Assembly (NCBI GenBank): GCA_902801205.1
Contig: CADCHE010000011.1
Location: 1-64,000 of the forward strand
DNA: 64,000 nucleotides
From: an uncultured Bacteroidia bacterium
GTDB taxonomy: Bacteria; Bacteroidota; Bacteroidia; Bacteroidales; UBA932
Direction: 5' to 3'
Each line of letters opens with the position of its first letter. Position 1 is the first letter of the stretch. Below are positions 16,640 to 25,896 of this stretch, in pieces. The position numbers were made by a program, and so were the translations under genes. The notes beneath the pieces are model-generated. The model did not search any database. It had not been told where the DNA came from and worked only from the letters and a program-made list of their open reading frames with translations.

Positions 16640-17990
16640 AGAATTTGTCGACTTCCTTGACGACATCGGGCAATGCGAAGACCGCAACGCGGTCATAGGG
16701 CTCGATGACGGTTTCGCCGACGGCGATGAAGGCCTTGCCTCCCCGGATCACCCCGCCGATGACGGCGTCTTTGGGGAAGGCGAGGTCCTTCAGGGGGGCT
16801 TTCGTGATCGCGCTTTCGGGAGAGACGGTGTATTCCAGCGTCTCGGCATCGGTCCCGCTCATGTATTTGACGATGCGCGCCTTTCCGCTGAGGGTGAACT
16901 TGAACAGGCGCCCGGCCGTGATCAGTTTCTTGTTGATGACGGCGTCCACGCCCAGCTCTTCCGCCAGGCGGATGTATTCGATGTTCTCCACCTCGGCGAT
17001 GACGCGCTCGATGCCGTAGCGTTTGGCGATCACGCAGGCCAGGATGTTCGCCTCGTCGTTCCCGGTCAGGGCCACGAAGGCGTCGTAGTCACGGATCCCT
17101 TCTTCCTGCAGCAGGTCGGAGTCGCGGCCGTCACCGTTGATGACGAGCACGTTGTCGTCCAGTTTTTCGGACAGGTACATCGCGCGTTCCCGGTCTTTTT
17201 CGATGATCTTGATCTTGCTGATCTTCCCGCTCAGGTGCGCGGCCGTCAGTTCGGCGATCTGCGACCCGCCCAGGATGAGGACGCTGTCGACTTCCACACT
17301 GCTCTTTCCCAGGTAATTCATCAGGATGGGAATCCCTTCCTGCGTCGCGATGATATAGACGAGGTCGTGATACTGGAACTTCGTGTCGAAGCGGGGGATG
17401 ATCGTCTGCCCGTTCCGTGCGATGGCGATGATGCGGAATTCGAGACCGATCGTCGCGCCGATGGCGGCGAATTCCGAGACGCGCAGGTCCAGCAGGGGAG
17501 CGTCCTCCTCCAGCTTGAAGACTTCGATCTGGAGCTTTCCGTAAGCGAAGTCCATGGCGTCGTTCGCGGAGGTGTGCTTGAGCAGGTCTACGATCTCATC
17601 GGCCGCCAGTTTCTCGGGGTGGAACAGGAATTCGACGCCCATCTTCTTGAATATCAGCTTGTTCTCTGGCGTGAGGAACTCCTCGTCATCAATGCGCGCC
17701 GTCACTTTCTTGGCGCCCAGGTTCTTGGCCAGGAGCGCGCTGACGATGTTGACGTCCTGCGGGACGGAAGGCACGACGGCGATGAACAGGTCGGCCTGGT
17801 CGACGTCCGCCTCCCGCATCACGTGCAGGGAGGAAGGGGCGCCGTTCACGGTGACGACGTCCGAGGTCGCGCTGATCCGTGCCAGACGGACCGGATCGGA
17901 ATCGATGATGGTGATGTCGTTGGCTTCCTTGCTCAACATTTTCGCCAGGTGGGATCCTACCTCTCCGGCGCCTTCAATGACGATTTTCAT
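16632..17990 (-). CDS. trkA: Trk potassium uptake regulatory protein TrkA
   Basis: The product has 452 residues in two RCK halves, each with an NAD-binding domain and a TrkA-C domain. The first begins MKIVIEGAGEVGSHLAKML; the second begins near SVLILGGSQIAELTAAHLSG. TrkA binds NAD/ATP and gates the TrkH or TrkG membrane channel. No trkH gene lies beside it, so the partner must be elsewhere. The start overlaps the end of the glycosyltransferase gene by 17 bases, which places it last in the leftward run from 24829. Confidence 0.95.
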   Translation of the reverse strand: MKIVIEGAGEVGSHLAKMLSKEANDITIIDSDPVRLARISATSDVVTVNGAPSSLHVMREADVDQADLFIAVVPSVPQDVNIVSALLAKNLGAKKVTARIDDEEFLTPENKLIFKKMGVEFLFHPEKLAADEIVDLLKHTSANDAMDFAYGKLQIEVFKLEEDAPLLDLRVSEFAAIGATIGLEFRIIAIARNGQTIIPRFDTKFQYHDLVYIIATQEGIPILMNYLGKSSVEVDSVLILGGSQIAELTAAHLSGKISKIKIIEKDRERAMYLSEKLDDNVLVINGDGRDSDLLQEEGIRDYDAFVALTGNDEANILACVIAKRYGIERVIAEVENIEYIRLAEELGVDAVINKKLITAGRLFKFTLSGKARIVKYMSGTDAETLEYTVSPESAITKAPLKDLAFPKDAVIGGVIRGGKAFIAVGETVIEPYDRVAVFALPDVVKEVDKFFK

Positions 17991-19095
17991 ACCTTTTCCT
18001 TAAATAATCGAATATCCTGTTCCCTTTGCACAACGCCACCGGGACGATCCAGTACGGATCGCGCAGGGGAGCCGCGTATCCCTCGTGCGAACGGGCGTAC
18101 GAGCGGATCTCTTCAAGGATGATGCCTTTCCGTATCTTACGGAACGCCTTGTGCGCTTCCAGCACCGAACGGAAGTAAGCCGGTTTGCCGCTGAATAAGT
18201 ACACCAGTGCGGACAGGCCGTCCAGGAGGCGGCGCAGCAGCAGGGTCCTTTTCGCCCCGCGGCAGCCTTTCCGGGCGGCTTTTTCCGGTGGGAGTCCTTT
18301 CTCCATCGCTTCCAGCGCAAGGCTCTGCGCGAGGTTGTTCTCCAGCAGCAGGAGGTTGTTCCGGTAGTTCAGCCTCAGTTTCCACGGGGAGTCCGCCGGA
18401 AGGGTCCCGCCGCCCAGGTGCCAGACGGTCGCGTCGGAGACGACGGCGACCTTCCGTCCTTCCAGGAGGAACCGCCAGCAGAGGTCGATCTCCTCCATGT
18501 GGGCGAAGAACCGGTCGTCCAGTCCGCCGGCCCGCTCGAAGTCCTCCCTGCGGACAAGCAGGCATGCGCCGCTCGCCCAGAAGACGTCCGTCAGCCCGTC
18601 ATACTGGCCGGTATCGCGTTCCGTCCGCTTCAGCACGCGCCCGCGGCAGAAGGGGTAACCCAGCCGGTCGATCAGGCCGCCTGCGGCACCGGCGTACTCG
18701 AACCGGTCCCGTTCCTGCCAGGCGTGGAGTTTGGGCGCGCAGGCGGCGTACCCGGGGTGCGCATCCATCCAGGCGACCAGTGGCTCCAGCCATCCTTTCT
18801 CCACGTCGATGTCGGAGTTGATGAGGACGAAGTACTCCATCTGCTCGGCGCCGGGCAGTCCGCAAACCGCCCGGAAGGCCCGGTTGTATCCTCCGGTGAA
18901 TCCGTAGTTCGCGTCCAGCGGGATCCGTCTTACCTCCGGGAACCGGGCCGCGAGCAGTTCCATCGACCCGTCGGTCGAGCCGCTGTCCGCGACGAGTACC
19001 TCCGCATCCGGCGGCAGGGAGGCCGCCAGGCCCGGGAGGAACCGCTCCAGCAGCGGGGCGGTGTTCCAGTTCAGTATGACGACCGCTGTACGCAT
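17974..19095 (-). CDS. family 2 glycosyltransferase
   Basis: The product has 373 residues. The GT-A fold is clear from VVILNWNTAPLLERFLPGL at the start, ADSGSTDGSMELL, NYGFTGGYNRAF, the metal-binding SDID in LINSDIDVEKGW, and FAHMEEIDLCWRF. The sequence resembles rhamnosyl- and related transferases that build cell-surface polysaccharides. No other glycan-assembly gene is near. There is no clear membrane helix. It starts 3 bases after slyD. Confidence 0.9.
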   Translation of the reverse strand: MRTAVVILNWNTAPLLERFLPGLAASLPPDAEVLVADSGSTDGSMELLAARFPEVRRIPLDANYGFTGGYNRAFRAVCGLPGAEQMEYFVLINSDIDVEKGWLEPLVAWMDAHPGYAACAPKLHAWQERDRFEYAGAAGGLIDRLGYPFCRGRVLKRTERDTGQYDGLTDVFWASGACLLVRREDFERAGGLDDRFFAHMEEIDLCWRFLLEGRKVAVVSDATVWHLGGGTLPADSPWKLRLNYRNNLLLLENNLAQSLALEAMEKGLPPEKAARKGCRGAKRTLLLRRLLDGLSALVYLFSGKPAYFRSVLEAHKAFRKIRKGIILEEIRSYARSHEGYAAPLRDPYWIVPVALCKGNRIFDYLRKRYENRH

Positions 19096-19098
19096 GGC

Positions 19099-19695
19099 TT
19101 ATTCGTCTTTGCAGCAGTCTTTCCCTTCTTCTTTGCAACAGCCTTCACCCTCGCCCTTGTGGCAGCACTCACCGTTGCCGTGCTTCTTGCAGTGCTTCTT
19201 CTCCTCAGGCGGAAGGTATTCTCCGTGCAGGCCTTCCTCAAGCTCCTTGGACGTCGCCGCGCGGACGCTGACGACGGTGCCTGTGAAGTGGAGGGTCTTT
19301 CCGGCCATGGGATGGTTGAAGTCCATCGTAACGGCATCTTCCTTCACGGCGCGGACGGTCCCCTGGACCACGCCGCCGGCCTGGTTCATCATCGGGATCA
19401 CGCGTCCGACCTGCAGAAGTTCCTGGTGGATTTTCCCGTCGATGGCGAAGGCCTGGATCGGGAGGTCGATGACCATCTCTTCGTTGACGGTGCCGTAGCC
19501 TTCTTCCGGGGTGAGCGTGAAGGCGAACGACGCTCCGGGCTCCTTGCCTTCCACTTCGCTCTCGAACTTGGGAAGCAGCATGTGGGTTCCATGGATGTAT
19601 TCGAGGGGACGGTCTTCCGTCGCTTTGTCGGCGATGGCGCCGTCGACGTTCAGTTCGTAGGTCAGGGCGACCACATTGTTCTTTTCTACTTTCAT
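19099..19695 (-). CDS. slyD: FKBP-type peptidyl-prolyl isomerase, SlyD-like, metal-binding tail
   Basis: The product has 198 residues. The start was set at MKVEKNNVVALTYEL; the frame stays open upstream, but there it only overlaps tldE. Residues 1-70 and 120-150 form the FKBP fold, and the insert-in-flap domain lies between, as in SlyD. The end of the protein, from about residue 165, is a His/Cys/Lys/Glu-rich tail with repeated G-x-x-C-C and C-C-K units. In E. coli SlyD a similar tail binds nickel and serves hydrogenase maturation; no hydrogenase genes are in this window. The cytosolic protein likely acts as folding helper and metal store. Confidence 0.92.
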   Translation of the reverse strand: MKVEKNNVVALTYELNVDGAIADKATEDRPLEYIHGTHMLLPKFESEVEGKEPGASFAFTLTPEEGYGTVNEEMVIDLPIQAFAIDGKIHQELLQVGRVIPMMNQAGGVVQGTVRAVKEDAVTMDFNHPMAGKTLHFTGTVVSVRAATSKELEEGLHGEYLPPEEKKHCKKHGNGECCHKGEGEGCCKEEGKDCCKDE

Positions 19696-19730
19696 CTTAT
19701 ACGTTGTTATTGTTTGTATTCCGTTGGTTT

Positions 19731-21095
19731 TCAGGCGCTGAAGTCCACGCCTTCGAAAGCGAGCGTGGGGATTAGCCGGGTTTGTGCCCGGCGGATGTCG
19801 CTGCCGGCCAGCAGCAGGTGGTTCCACAGGTCGATGAAGTTGCCGGTGATGAGCATCTCGCGCACCGGGTGCAGGATCTCTCCGCCGCGGAAATAGAAGC
19901 CATCCACGCCGAAGGAGAAGTTGCCCGTGGCAGCATTGCTGTTGCCGCCGTTGAACCCCGTCACGAGGACGCCTTCGCCGGTTTCCCGGAGGATGGACGC
20001 GCGGTCTGCGGCAGGCCCGACGGGCAGCAGCAGGGGCCGGGTGATGTCTTCCACGGTGGGCGTCATCTGCAATTTCGCAGCCATGTAGGTGTTCAGGAAG
20101 TATTTCCGGATCACGCCGTGGTCGATGACCGGGCCTTCCTGCGTCGCGACCCCTTCGGAGTCGAACAGCCGCGATCCGCTCATGCCGGCCTGGCGGGCCG
20201 CATCGATGATGACGAGCTTGTCGGAGAAGACTTTCTCCCCCAGTTTGTCCAGGAGGAAGGAGTTTTTCTGCTGGATCGCGTACCCGTTCAGGGCATTGAT
20301 CACGGGAGAGACGAGTTTCCCGGCACATTCGGTGTCCAGGACCAGGTTGTATTTCCCGGACGCAATCCTGCGCGGCCGCTGCTGGGCCTTCGCCAGGCGG
20401 AAGGCCTTCTCGGCGCATCCGTCGGTGACGAGGTCGACACGTTGCGGTGCTGCGTCCCACCAGTAGTCGCTGTAACGGTTGCCGTCCGTGTCCTGGACGG
20501 TCGCTTCCACGCCGTATTCGAACGATGTCTCGCAGTGCCGGCAGCGCAGGCCGTTGCTGTCGAGGATGAGGGTGTCGGTGACCGAGTCGGAATACTCTCC
20601 TTCTTCGGAAATCAGCCCTTCCGTTGCGAAACGCCCGAAAACGGACGCGCCAAGGGCGGTTTCGCGTTTTTCATCACCGTCGATCTGCATGCAGGCGGGG
20701 TCGTAGAGGCCGAGTTCGGTGCCCTCCTGTGCCTGTTTTTCCGTACGGGTGGGGGCAGGCAGGGAACGGCAGGGGTCGGGGGCCATCATCCGGACCATCG
20801 CGATGGACTGTTCCAGGAAGGAGCGGATCTGCCCTTCCTGCAGCCGGTTCGTGGAGAAACTGCCGAAACGGCCGTCTGCGAAGAGGCTGACGGTCATGGC
20901 GCGGTCGACGTTCCGTGTGACTTTGTCCAGGCTTCCGTTCAGGGTACCGTAAAGGTCGGCCCGGCTCTTGTTCAAGGTGATCCTGGCATGTTGCGCGCCC
21001 AGTCGGAGCGCCTGCTCGAGGCTTGCTTGCGCGAAGTCGGTTTCCTGCGCGGTGAGCAGGGGGGAAGCGGTCTGTATGTCCTTGTTCATCTTCAT
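19731..21095 (-). CDS. tldE: TldE/PmbA metalloprotease subunit
   Basis: This 454-residue protein is the partner of TldD. The start was set at MKMNKDIQ because its ATG overlaps the tldD stop as ATGA; the longer frame upstream lies within tldD. Family features include ARITLNKSRADLYGTLNGSLDKVTRNVDRAM, the acidic middle region and the C-terminal GFNGGNSNAATGNFSFGVDGFYFRGGEI. TldE lacks the catalytic zinc site and forms a heterodimer with TldD that degrades unfolded peptides and trims leader peptides of some ribosomal natural products. The 4-base overlap implies equal expression of the two subunits. Confidence 0.94.
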   Translation of the reverse strand: MKMNKDIQTASPLLTAQETDFAQASLEQALRLGAQHARITLNKSRADLYGTLNGSLDKVTRNVDRAMTVSLFADGRFGSFSTNRLQEGQIRSFLEQSIAMVRMMAPDPCRSLPAPTRTEKQAQEGTELGLYDPACMQIDGDEKRETALGASVFGRFATEGLISEEGEYSDSVTDTLILDSNGLRCRHCETSFEYGVEATVQDTDGNRYSDYWWDAAPQRVDLVTDGCAEKAFRLAKAQQRPRRIASGKYNLVLDTECAGKLVSPVINALNGYAIQQKNSFLLDKLGEKVFSDKLVIIDAARQAGMSGSRLFDSEGVATQEGPVIDHGVIRKYFLNTYMAAKLQMTPTVEDITRPLLLPVGPAADRASILRETGEGVLVTGFNGGNSNAATGNFSFGVDGFYFRGGEILHPVREMLITGNFIDLWNHLLLAGSDIRRAQTRLIPTLAFEGVDFSA

Positions 21096-22534
21096 TCTCC
21101 TCCGACGGTCAGGTTGTTGATCAGGACGGTCGGGATCCCGCACGACACCGGGCAGCTCTGTCCCTTTCCACAGGTCCATGCGGCGTCGTCGACCTTGAGG
21201 TCGTTCCCGACGGCCGCGATGTCCGCGAGTGCCTGCGGTCCGTTCCCGATGATGTTGATGTCCTTGACGGGACGGGTCAGGCGGCCGTCTTCGATCAGGA
21301 AGCCGCTCTTTACATAAAAGGTGAAGTCGCCTTCGCCGATCTTGACCTGGCCGTTGGCGAATTCATCCACGTAGATTCCTTTCTTCACGGAGGCGACGAT
21401 CGCCTCGGGCTGCGCGTCTCCGCTTTCCATGTAGGTGGCCCGCATGCGCGGCAGCGGCATGCAGCGGAAGGATTCCCGCCGCCCGTTGCCCGTAGGGGCG
21501 ACCCCGTAGAACCGGGCGCTGATCCGGTCATGGAGGTAGGAGGTCAGTACACCGTCATCTACCATCACGGTTCGCTGCCCGGGAACGCCTTCGTCGTCGA
21601 AATTGACGGCACCGCGGTTGCCGCGGATCGTCCCGTCATCCACGACGGTGATGCCCTTGGGACAGACCTGCTGTCCCATCTTGTCCGAGAAGACAGACTG
21701 CCCTTTCCGGTTGAAATCGGCCTCGAAGGCGTGTCCCATCGCTTCGTGCAGCAGGATACCCGAGGCTCCGGCGCCCATGACGACGCTCATCTTCCCGCCT
21801 TTCGGCCGGCGGGCTTCGAAGCGGGCGTCGATGCCGGAGACGACGTCGCCGGCGAGCCGGTCCAGCAGGGATTCCGTCAGCATCTCCGCACCGCACATCC
21901 AGCTTCGCGATGCCGATTTGTTCTCGATCTTCCCGTTCTGCGTGAAGACGGCGGAGACGGCCAGCGTGGCGTACGGCCGGGTATCATATTTCATCTCGCC
22001 GTAGGCGTTGTACATCAGGATGTCGCTCACCTGGAAGGAGAGGGAAGCCATCACCTTCGCCACCCGGCTTTCTTTTTGGCGGATCTTCTCCTCGAGCCGC
22101 TCCAGCCAGGGGGCCAGGGTGGCTGACGGCACCGTCCGCCAGTCTGCTTCCATCGGGTAGCGGTCCGCGCGGGGGTTGGGCCGACCGGAAGGCTTCGGCC
22201 GTGAAGCCTCCTGCCCGGCTTCCGGGCGCAGGGTGCCCCGGGCGATGCCAGCGGCGACGCGGGCGGCGTCGCGCATGGATGCGGCGTCCGTGCTTTCGGC
22301 GTAGGCGTAGCCGGTCTTTTCACCTTTCAGCACGCGGATGCCGACGCCGTGGTCGATATGGAAACCGCCGGAGGCTACGCGCCCGTCCCGGAGGTTGAGC
22401 GTGTGGAAGGACGTGTCTTCAAAAAAGAGGTCGCAGTAGTCTCCGCCCTGCTCCAGCCCGCTTTGGGCGAGGAGGGACAGCAGGGGTTCGTCCACTTCGA
22501 ATGTGTTCAGGTAATGACTTTCTTCCTGGATCAT
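21092..22534 (-). CDS. tldD: TldD metalloprotease catalytic subunit
   Basis: The product has 480 residues. The zinc site H-E-x-x-x-H is present as HEAMGHAFEADF near residue 250. Other markers are YCDLFFEDTSFHTLNLRDGRVASGGFHIDHGVGIRVL and the cysteine pair region CGKGQSCPVSCG near the end. TldD with TldE forms a barrel-like protease that takes unstructured peptides. It starts exactly at the last base of the preceding kinase gene. Confidence 0.95.
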   Translation of the reverse strand: MIQEESHYLNTFEVDEPLLSLLAQSGLEQGGDYCDLFFEDTSFHTLNLRDGRVASGGFHIDHGVGIRVLKGEKTGYAYAESTDAASMRDAARVAAGIARGTLRPEAGQEASRPKPSGRPNPRADRYPMEADWRTVPSATLAPWLERLEEKIRQKESRVAKVMASLSFQVSDILMYNAYGEMKYDTRPYATLAVSAVFTQNGKIENKSASRSWMCGAEMLTESLLDRLAGDVVSGIDARFEARRPKGGKMSVVMGAGASGILLHEAMGHAFEADFNRKGQSVFSDKMGQQVCPKGITVVDDGTIRGNRGAVNFDDEGVPGQRTVMVDDGVLTSYLHDRISARFYGVAPTGNGRRESFRCMPLPRMRATYMESGDAQPEAIVASVKKGIYVDEFANGQVKIGEGDFTFYVKSGFLIEDGRLTRPVKDINIIGNGPQALADIAAVGNDLKVDDAAWTCGKGQSCPVSCGIPTVLINNLTVGGE

Positions 22535-23139
22535 CAGAGGGAGTTGTCGTGTCTGTGCTGGGCTTCGTACTCGGCATTCATCTGCAGGATGCGCCGGTAC
22601 TTGTCCTTGTCGAATATCGTAATATTGTCATCGCCGCCCTGGGCGATGGTCGTCTGCGGGTCGGTCGAGTTGTCGCAGAGGATCCACTTGTCGCAGAGGG
22701 GCATGAAATCCTTGAACAGGTAGTACAGCCCCATGCTGTACCGTCGCCGGATGGTCTCTTCCTTGATGTTGTGCCCGCCTGCGTCGACGCGCGCCTTCAC
22801 GCGCGATACGGCGCGTTCGGGGGAGTCCAGCCAGAAGTACAGCAGTGTGACGAAGTACCCCTCCGCCTTGGCGTCCCGGATCATCTTCTTGAGCGACCGG
22901 GTGGCCAGTGTCGTCTCGATGCAGAAGTCCTCCTTCCGCTTGAAAAGGTACCGGATCTTCAGCAGCATGTACCGGCTGGCAGCGACATAGGCGCTTTCGG
23001 GCTTGAAGGGGGCGAGGCTCTTGGCGAACTCGTCGGAGTTCACGAACTGGCTGCAACCCAACGTTTCGGGAAGGGCGGCGTAGGATGCTGTCGTCTTTCC
23101 CGAACCGTTGCAGCCGGATATGATGAAGAGCCTCGGCAT
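22534..23139 (-). CDS. zeta-toxin-like P-loop kinase, solitary
   Basis: The product has 201 residues. The Walker A motif is GCNGSGKTT near residue 9, followed by NSDEFAKSLAPF, CIETTLATRSLKKMI, and the Arg-rich SRVKARVDAGGHNIKEETIRRRY. These are the features of the zeta toxin/AAA_33 group, whose plasmid members phosphorylate UDP-N-acetylglucosamine. No epsilon-type antitoxin lies beside it. Chromosomal proteins of this length in Bacteroidota are common and may have a housekeeping role. It overlaps tldD by one base and starts 7 bases after the transporter gene. Confidence 0.8.
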   Translation of the reverse strand: MPRLFIISGCNGSGKTTASYAALPETLGCSQFVNSDEFAKSLAPFKPESAYVAASRYMLLKIRYLFKRKEDFCIETTLATRSLKKMIRDAKAEGYFVTLLYFWLDSPERAVSRVKARVDAGGHNIKEETIRRRYSMGLYYLFKDFMPLCDKWILCDNSTDPQTTIAQGGDDNITIFDKDKYRRILQMNAEYEAQHRHDNSL

Positions 23140-23146
23140 CCGCCGT

Positions 23147-24829
23147 CTAGTCCGCCGTCGCGGCCTCCAGTTTCTTGAGCATGGAGAACATCACGACGCC
23201 GGAAATGACGCAGAGGGCCATGAGGACGGTCCAGTTGACCCACAGCGGAACGCGGTCCCAGAGCATCGACGGAATCGAACTGAGGTAGTTTCCGATGGCT
23301 GTCGCGGCAAACCAGCAGCCCATCATCAGGCCTTTGTACTGAGGCGGAGCGACCTTCGAAACGAAGGAGATGCCCATCGGGGAGAGCAGCAGTTCGGCGA
23401 ACGTCAGCACGAGGTAGGTGCTGATCAGGTAGGTCGGTACCACCGGATCGGGCGACACGCCGCCGACCGCCTTGAGCGCGGAGGGCGCCGGCTGTCCGTT
23501 GGAGGCGGCGAGCATGATCAGGTAGCCGACGGCAGCGACGAACATGCCGAGTCCGATCTTCTTCGGTGCGGAAGGTTCCTTCCCCTTCGACGCAAGGGCG
23601 GAGAAGAGGGCCATGGAGATGGGCGTGAGGGCGACGACGAAGAACGGGTTGAACTGCTGGAACTGCTGCGGCAGGATGTGGAGCGTGGGCTCCATGCCGG
23701 CGTAGATGGCGTAGGCGCCGCCCCAGAGCAGGAGGGTGGCGACGGTGCAGATGCCCTTGGACTTGGCGGATTCGGACTGGAAGATGCCGAAGAGCGTGTA
23801 GACCGAAATGGCGATCAGGAACAGCGGCCAGATGTTGAAGCCGATGCGGGTGAACCCGGAGACTTCGGCCTGTGTATAGTCGCGGGCGAAGTAGGTCAGC
23901 GAGGAACCGTTCTGGTGGAAGGCCATCCAGAAGAAGATCACGACGGCGAAGACGAGGCACAGGGCGACGATGCGGTCCTTGGTCTGCTTGGGCGTGAGCG
24001 TGGCGGCCTGCTGGGCTTCGACGGCCTGCTGTTTGGGATTGACGTCGGTATGTTTGAACCAGGAACGGAAGCCGAAGTAGATGGCGATCGAGACGAGCAG
24101 CGAGACGCAGGCCACGGCGAAACCGAGGTTGTAGGCCGTGGAGAGGTTGCTGATGTAGAACTGGCTGAAATCACCGAGCGCCATGGCTTTCGCTTCGGCG
24201 CCGGGCATGGCGGCCTGGAGGTTCTGCAGCTGGGTCGGATCCTGGAGGGTGCCGTTGATGAACTGGTGTGCGAGCGCGGGAATGTCCGCTTTGTAGATGA
24301 GGCCGGCGCCGGCGAGGTGCCTGTTGGTCAGTGCGGTGGCCGCGGTGGGGGCGAACATGGCGCCGAGGTTGATGGCCATGTAGAAGAGGCTGAAGCCGGA
24401 GTCGCGTTTCGCGCTGTAGGCCGGATCATCGTACAGGTTGCCGGTCATGACCTGGAGGTTTCCCTTGAAGAGGCCGGTTCCGACAGCGATCAGCAGCAGC
24501 GCCATGATCATCAGGGCGAGCGCGAGGCCGCGGCTGGCGAAGGCGTTGGTCGGAATGGCGAGGCACAGGTAGCCGATGAACATGATGCAGATGCCGGTCA
24601 CGACACATTTTCCGAAACCGATCTTGTCCGCCAGCCAGCCGCCGAGGACGGGCATGAAATAGACCGCGGCCAGGAAGATGGCGTAGAACTGTCCGGCGGC
24701 GGAGGCGGTGAAACCGAATTTGGCCTGCAGGAAGAGCAGGAAGATGGCCAGCATCGTGTAGTAGCCGAAGCGTTCTCCGGTGTTGGCCAGGGCGAGGGCG
24801 AAGAGTCCCTTGGGTTGGTTCTTGAACAT
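23147..24829 (-). CDS. proton-dependent oligopeptide transporter, POT family
   Basis: The product has 560 residues and about 14 membrane helices. POT/PTR2 markers are ERFGYYTMLAIFLLFLQ in helix 1, GGWLADKIGFGKCVV, GTGLFKGNLQVMTGNLYDD and FSLFYMAINLGAMFAP. The E-R-F-x-Y-Y motif at helix 1 couples uptake to protons. These carriers import di- and tripeptides. It is the first gene of the leftward run that includes tldD and tldE. An extra hydrophilic insert of about 60 residues with many Ala and Gln sits near the middle, as in several Bacteroidota members. Confidence 0.92.
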   Translation of the reverse strand: MFKNQPKGLFALALANTGERFGYYTMLAIFLLFLQAKFGFTASAAGQFYAIFLAAVYFMPVLGGWLADKIGFGKCVVTGICIMFIGYLCLAIPTNAFASRGLALALMIMALLLIAVGTGLFKGNLQVMTGNLYDDPAYSAKRDSGFSLFYMAINLGAMFAPTAATALTNRHLAGAGLIYKADIPALAHQFINGTLQDPTQLQNLQAAMPGAEAKAMALGDFSQFYISNLSTAYNLGFAVACVSLLVSIAIYFGFRSWFKHTDVNPKQQAVEAQQAATLTPKQTKDRIVALCLVFAVVIFFWMAFHQNGSSLTYFARDYTQAEVSGFTRIGFNIWPLFLIAISVYTLFGIFQSESAKSKGICTVATLLLWGGAYAIYAGMEPTLHILPQQFQQFNPFFVVALTPISMALFSALASKGKEPSAPKKIGLGMFVAAVGYLIMLAASNGQPAPSALKAVGGVSPDPVVPTYLISTYLVLTFAELLLSPMGISFVSKVAPPQYKGLMMGCWFAATAIGNYLSSIPSMLWDRVPLWVNWTVLMALCVISGVVMFSMLKKLEAATAD

Positions 24830-24922
24830 TCTATTGTGTATTTTAGTTGCTTCTCAAGCGTCCGGAATGCCATCCGGGAGGTACTAAGGTACGAAAAAAG
24901 TGGCATATCTTCCAAAAATTGT

Positions 24923-24930
24923 TAAATTTG
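24923..24930 (+). promoter_or_regulatory. -7 element of the acyltransferase operon
   Basis: TAAATTTG fits TAnnTTTG and lies 31 bases before the acyltransferase ATG. The -33 part is unclear. Confidence 0.5.
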
Positions 24931-24961
24931 TCTTTTGCGAACGTCTGAAGGAACGAAGGAC

Positions 24962-25867
24962 ATGCTGATACTGCTGAACATCCTGCTGGTGCTGCTGCGC
25001 TGCCTCGCCGCCCTCCCGCTGAAGGTGCATTACGCCTTCGCGGGCGCTGTTTCCTGGCTGCTCCGCGTCGTCTTCCGGTACCGCCGCGACGTCGTCACGG
25101 TCAACCTGGCCCGTTCCTTCCCCGGCAAGGGATATGATGAAATCTGCCGGCTGACCAGGCTGTTCTACCGCCACCTCGGTGAAATCTTCGCCGAGACCCT
25201 CTGGTTCGGCGGCTGCCGCAAGGGGGAGCGCTTCCGCAGGCAGGGACTCGTCGTGGAGACCAATCCCGAACTGCTGGACGGCCTGAAAGGGGAGCGCGGC
25301 GCCCTGGTGATGACCTCCCACTGCGGCAACTGGGAACTGCTCGGCGGCATGATGGAATACGACCCGCGCGAAGGCGCTTCCCGGCCGTATGCCGCCGCCG
25401 ATGTCGTCGTCGTGTACAAGCAGCTGTCGAACCCGCTCTGGAACGAGGTCATGCGCCTGAACCGCAGCGCGCCCGCCCGCCGGCTCGGTTTCAACGGCTA
25501 TGTCTCTTCGAAGGAGATCCTCCGTTACGCGCTGACGCACCGCGGCGAAGGGAAGTGGTACTTCTTCCCCAACGACCAGTACCCGTACGCCAACGCCCGT
25601 GTCAGCGAGACGCTGACGTTCCTGCACCAGGAGACGAAGGTGATGCTGGGCGGCGCCGCGCTGGCCCGCAAGCTCGCCCTGCCCGTGGTGTACATGGGCA
25701 TGGCCCCCGTCTCGCGCGGCCGGTACGAGGTTACCTACACCCTCCTCACGCCCGACGCCTCGCAGATCGGTGAAAAGGAGTTGATGGAGAAGTACTTCTC
25801 CCTGCTGGAACGCGACCTGGACGCCCTTCCCTGGAACTACCTCTGGTCGCACAGGCGCTGGAAATGA
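24962..25867 (+). CDS. lipid A biosynthesis (lauroyl-type) acyltransferase
   Basis: The product has 301 residues; the start is the ATG of MLILLNILLVLL, because the upstream frame lies in the promoter. One N-terminal membrane helix anchors it. The LpxL/HtrB family is shown by RRDVVTVNLARSFPGKGYDEI, the catalytic H-x4-E in SHCGNWELLGG, and FFPNDQYP. It adds a secondary acyl chain to lipid A at the inner membrane. The end overlaps a possible ATG of the next gene (ATGA at 25864). Confidence 0.9.
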   Translation: MLILLNILLVLLRCLAALPLKVHYAFAGAVSWLLRVVFRYRRDVVTVNLARSFPGKGYDEICRLTRLFYRHLGEIFAETLWFGGCRKGERFRRQGLVVETNPELLDGLKGERGALVMTSHCGNWELLGGMMEYDPREGASRPYAAADVVVVYKQLSNPLWNEVMRLNRSAPARRLGFNGYVSSKEILRYALTHRGEGKWYFFPNDQYPYANARVSETLTFLHQETKVMLGGAALARKLALPVVYMGMAPVSRGRYEVTYTLLTPDASQIGEKELMEKYFSLLERDLDALPWNYLWSHRRWK

Positions 25868-25896
25868 CAGAAACAAACAAAAAACACGTTATGATC

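Noticed and set aside
19696-20460. A long N-terminal extension of SlyD
   Set aside because: It lies inside tldE in another frame; SlyD proteins start at the MKVEKN-type N-terminus.
22534-23139. A toxin-antitoxin module around the zeta-like kinase
   Set aside because: Neighbours on both sides are a peptide transporter and tldD; no antitoxin-sized gene exists.
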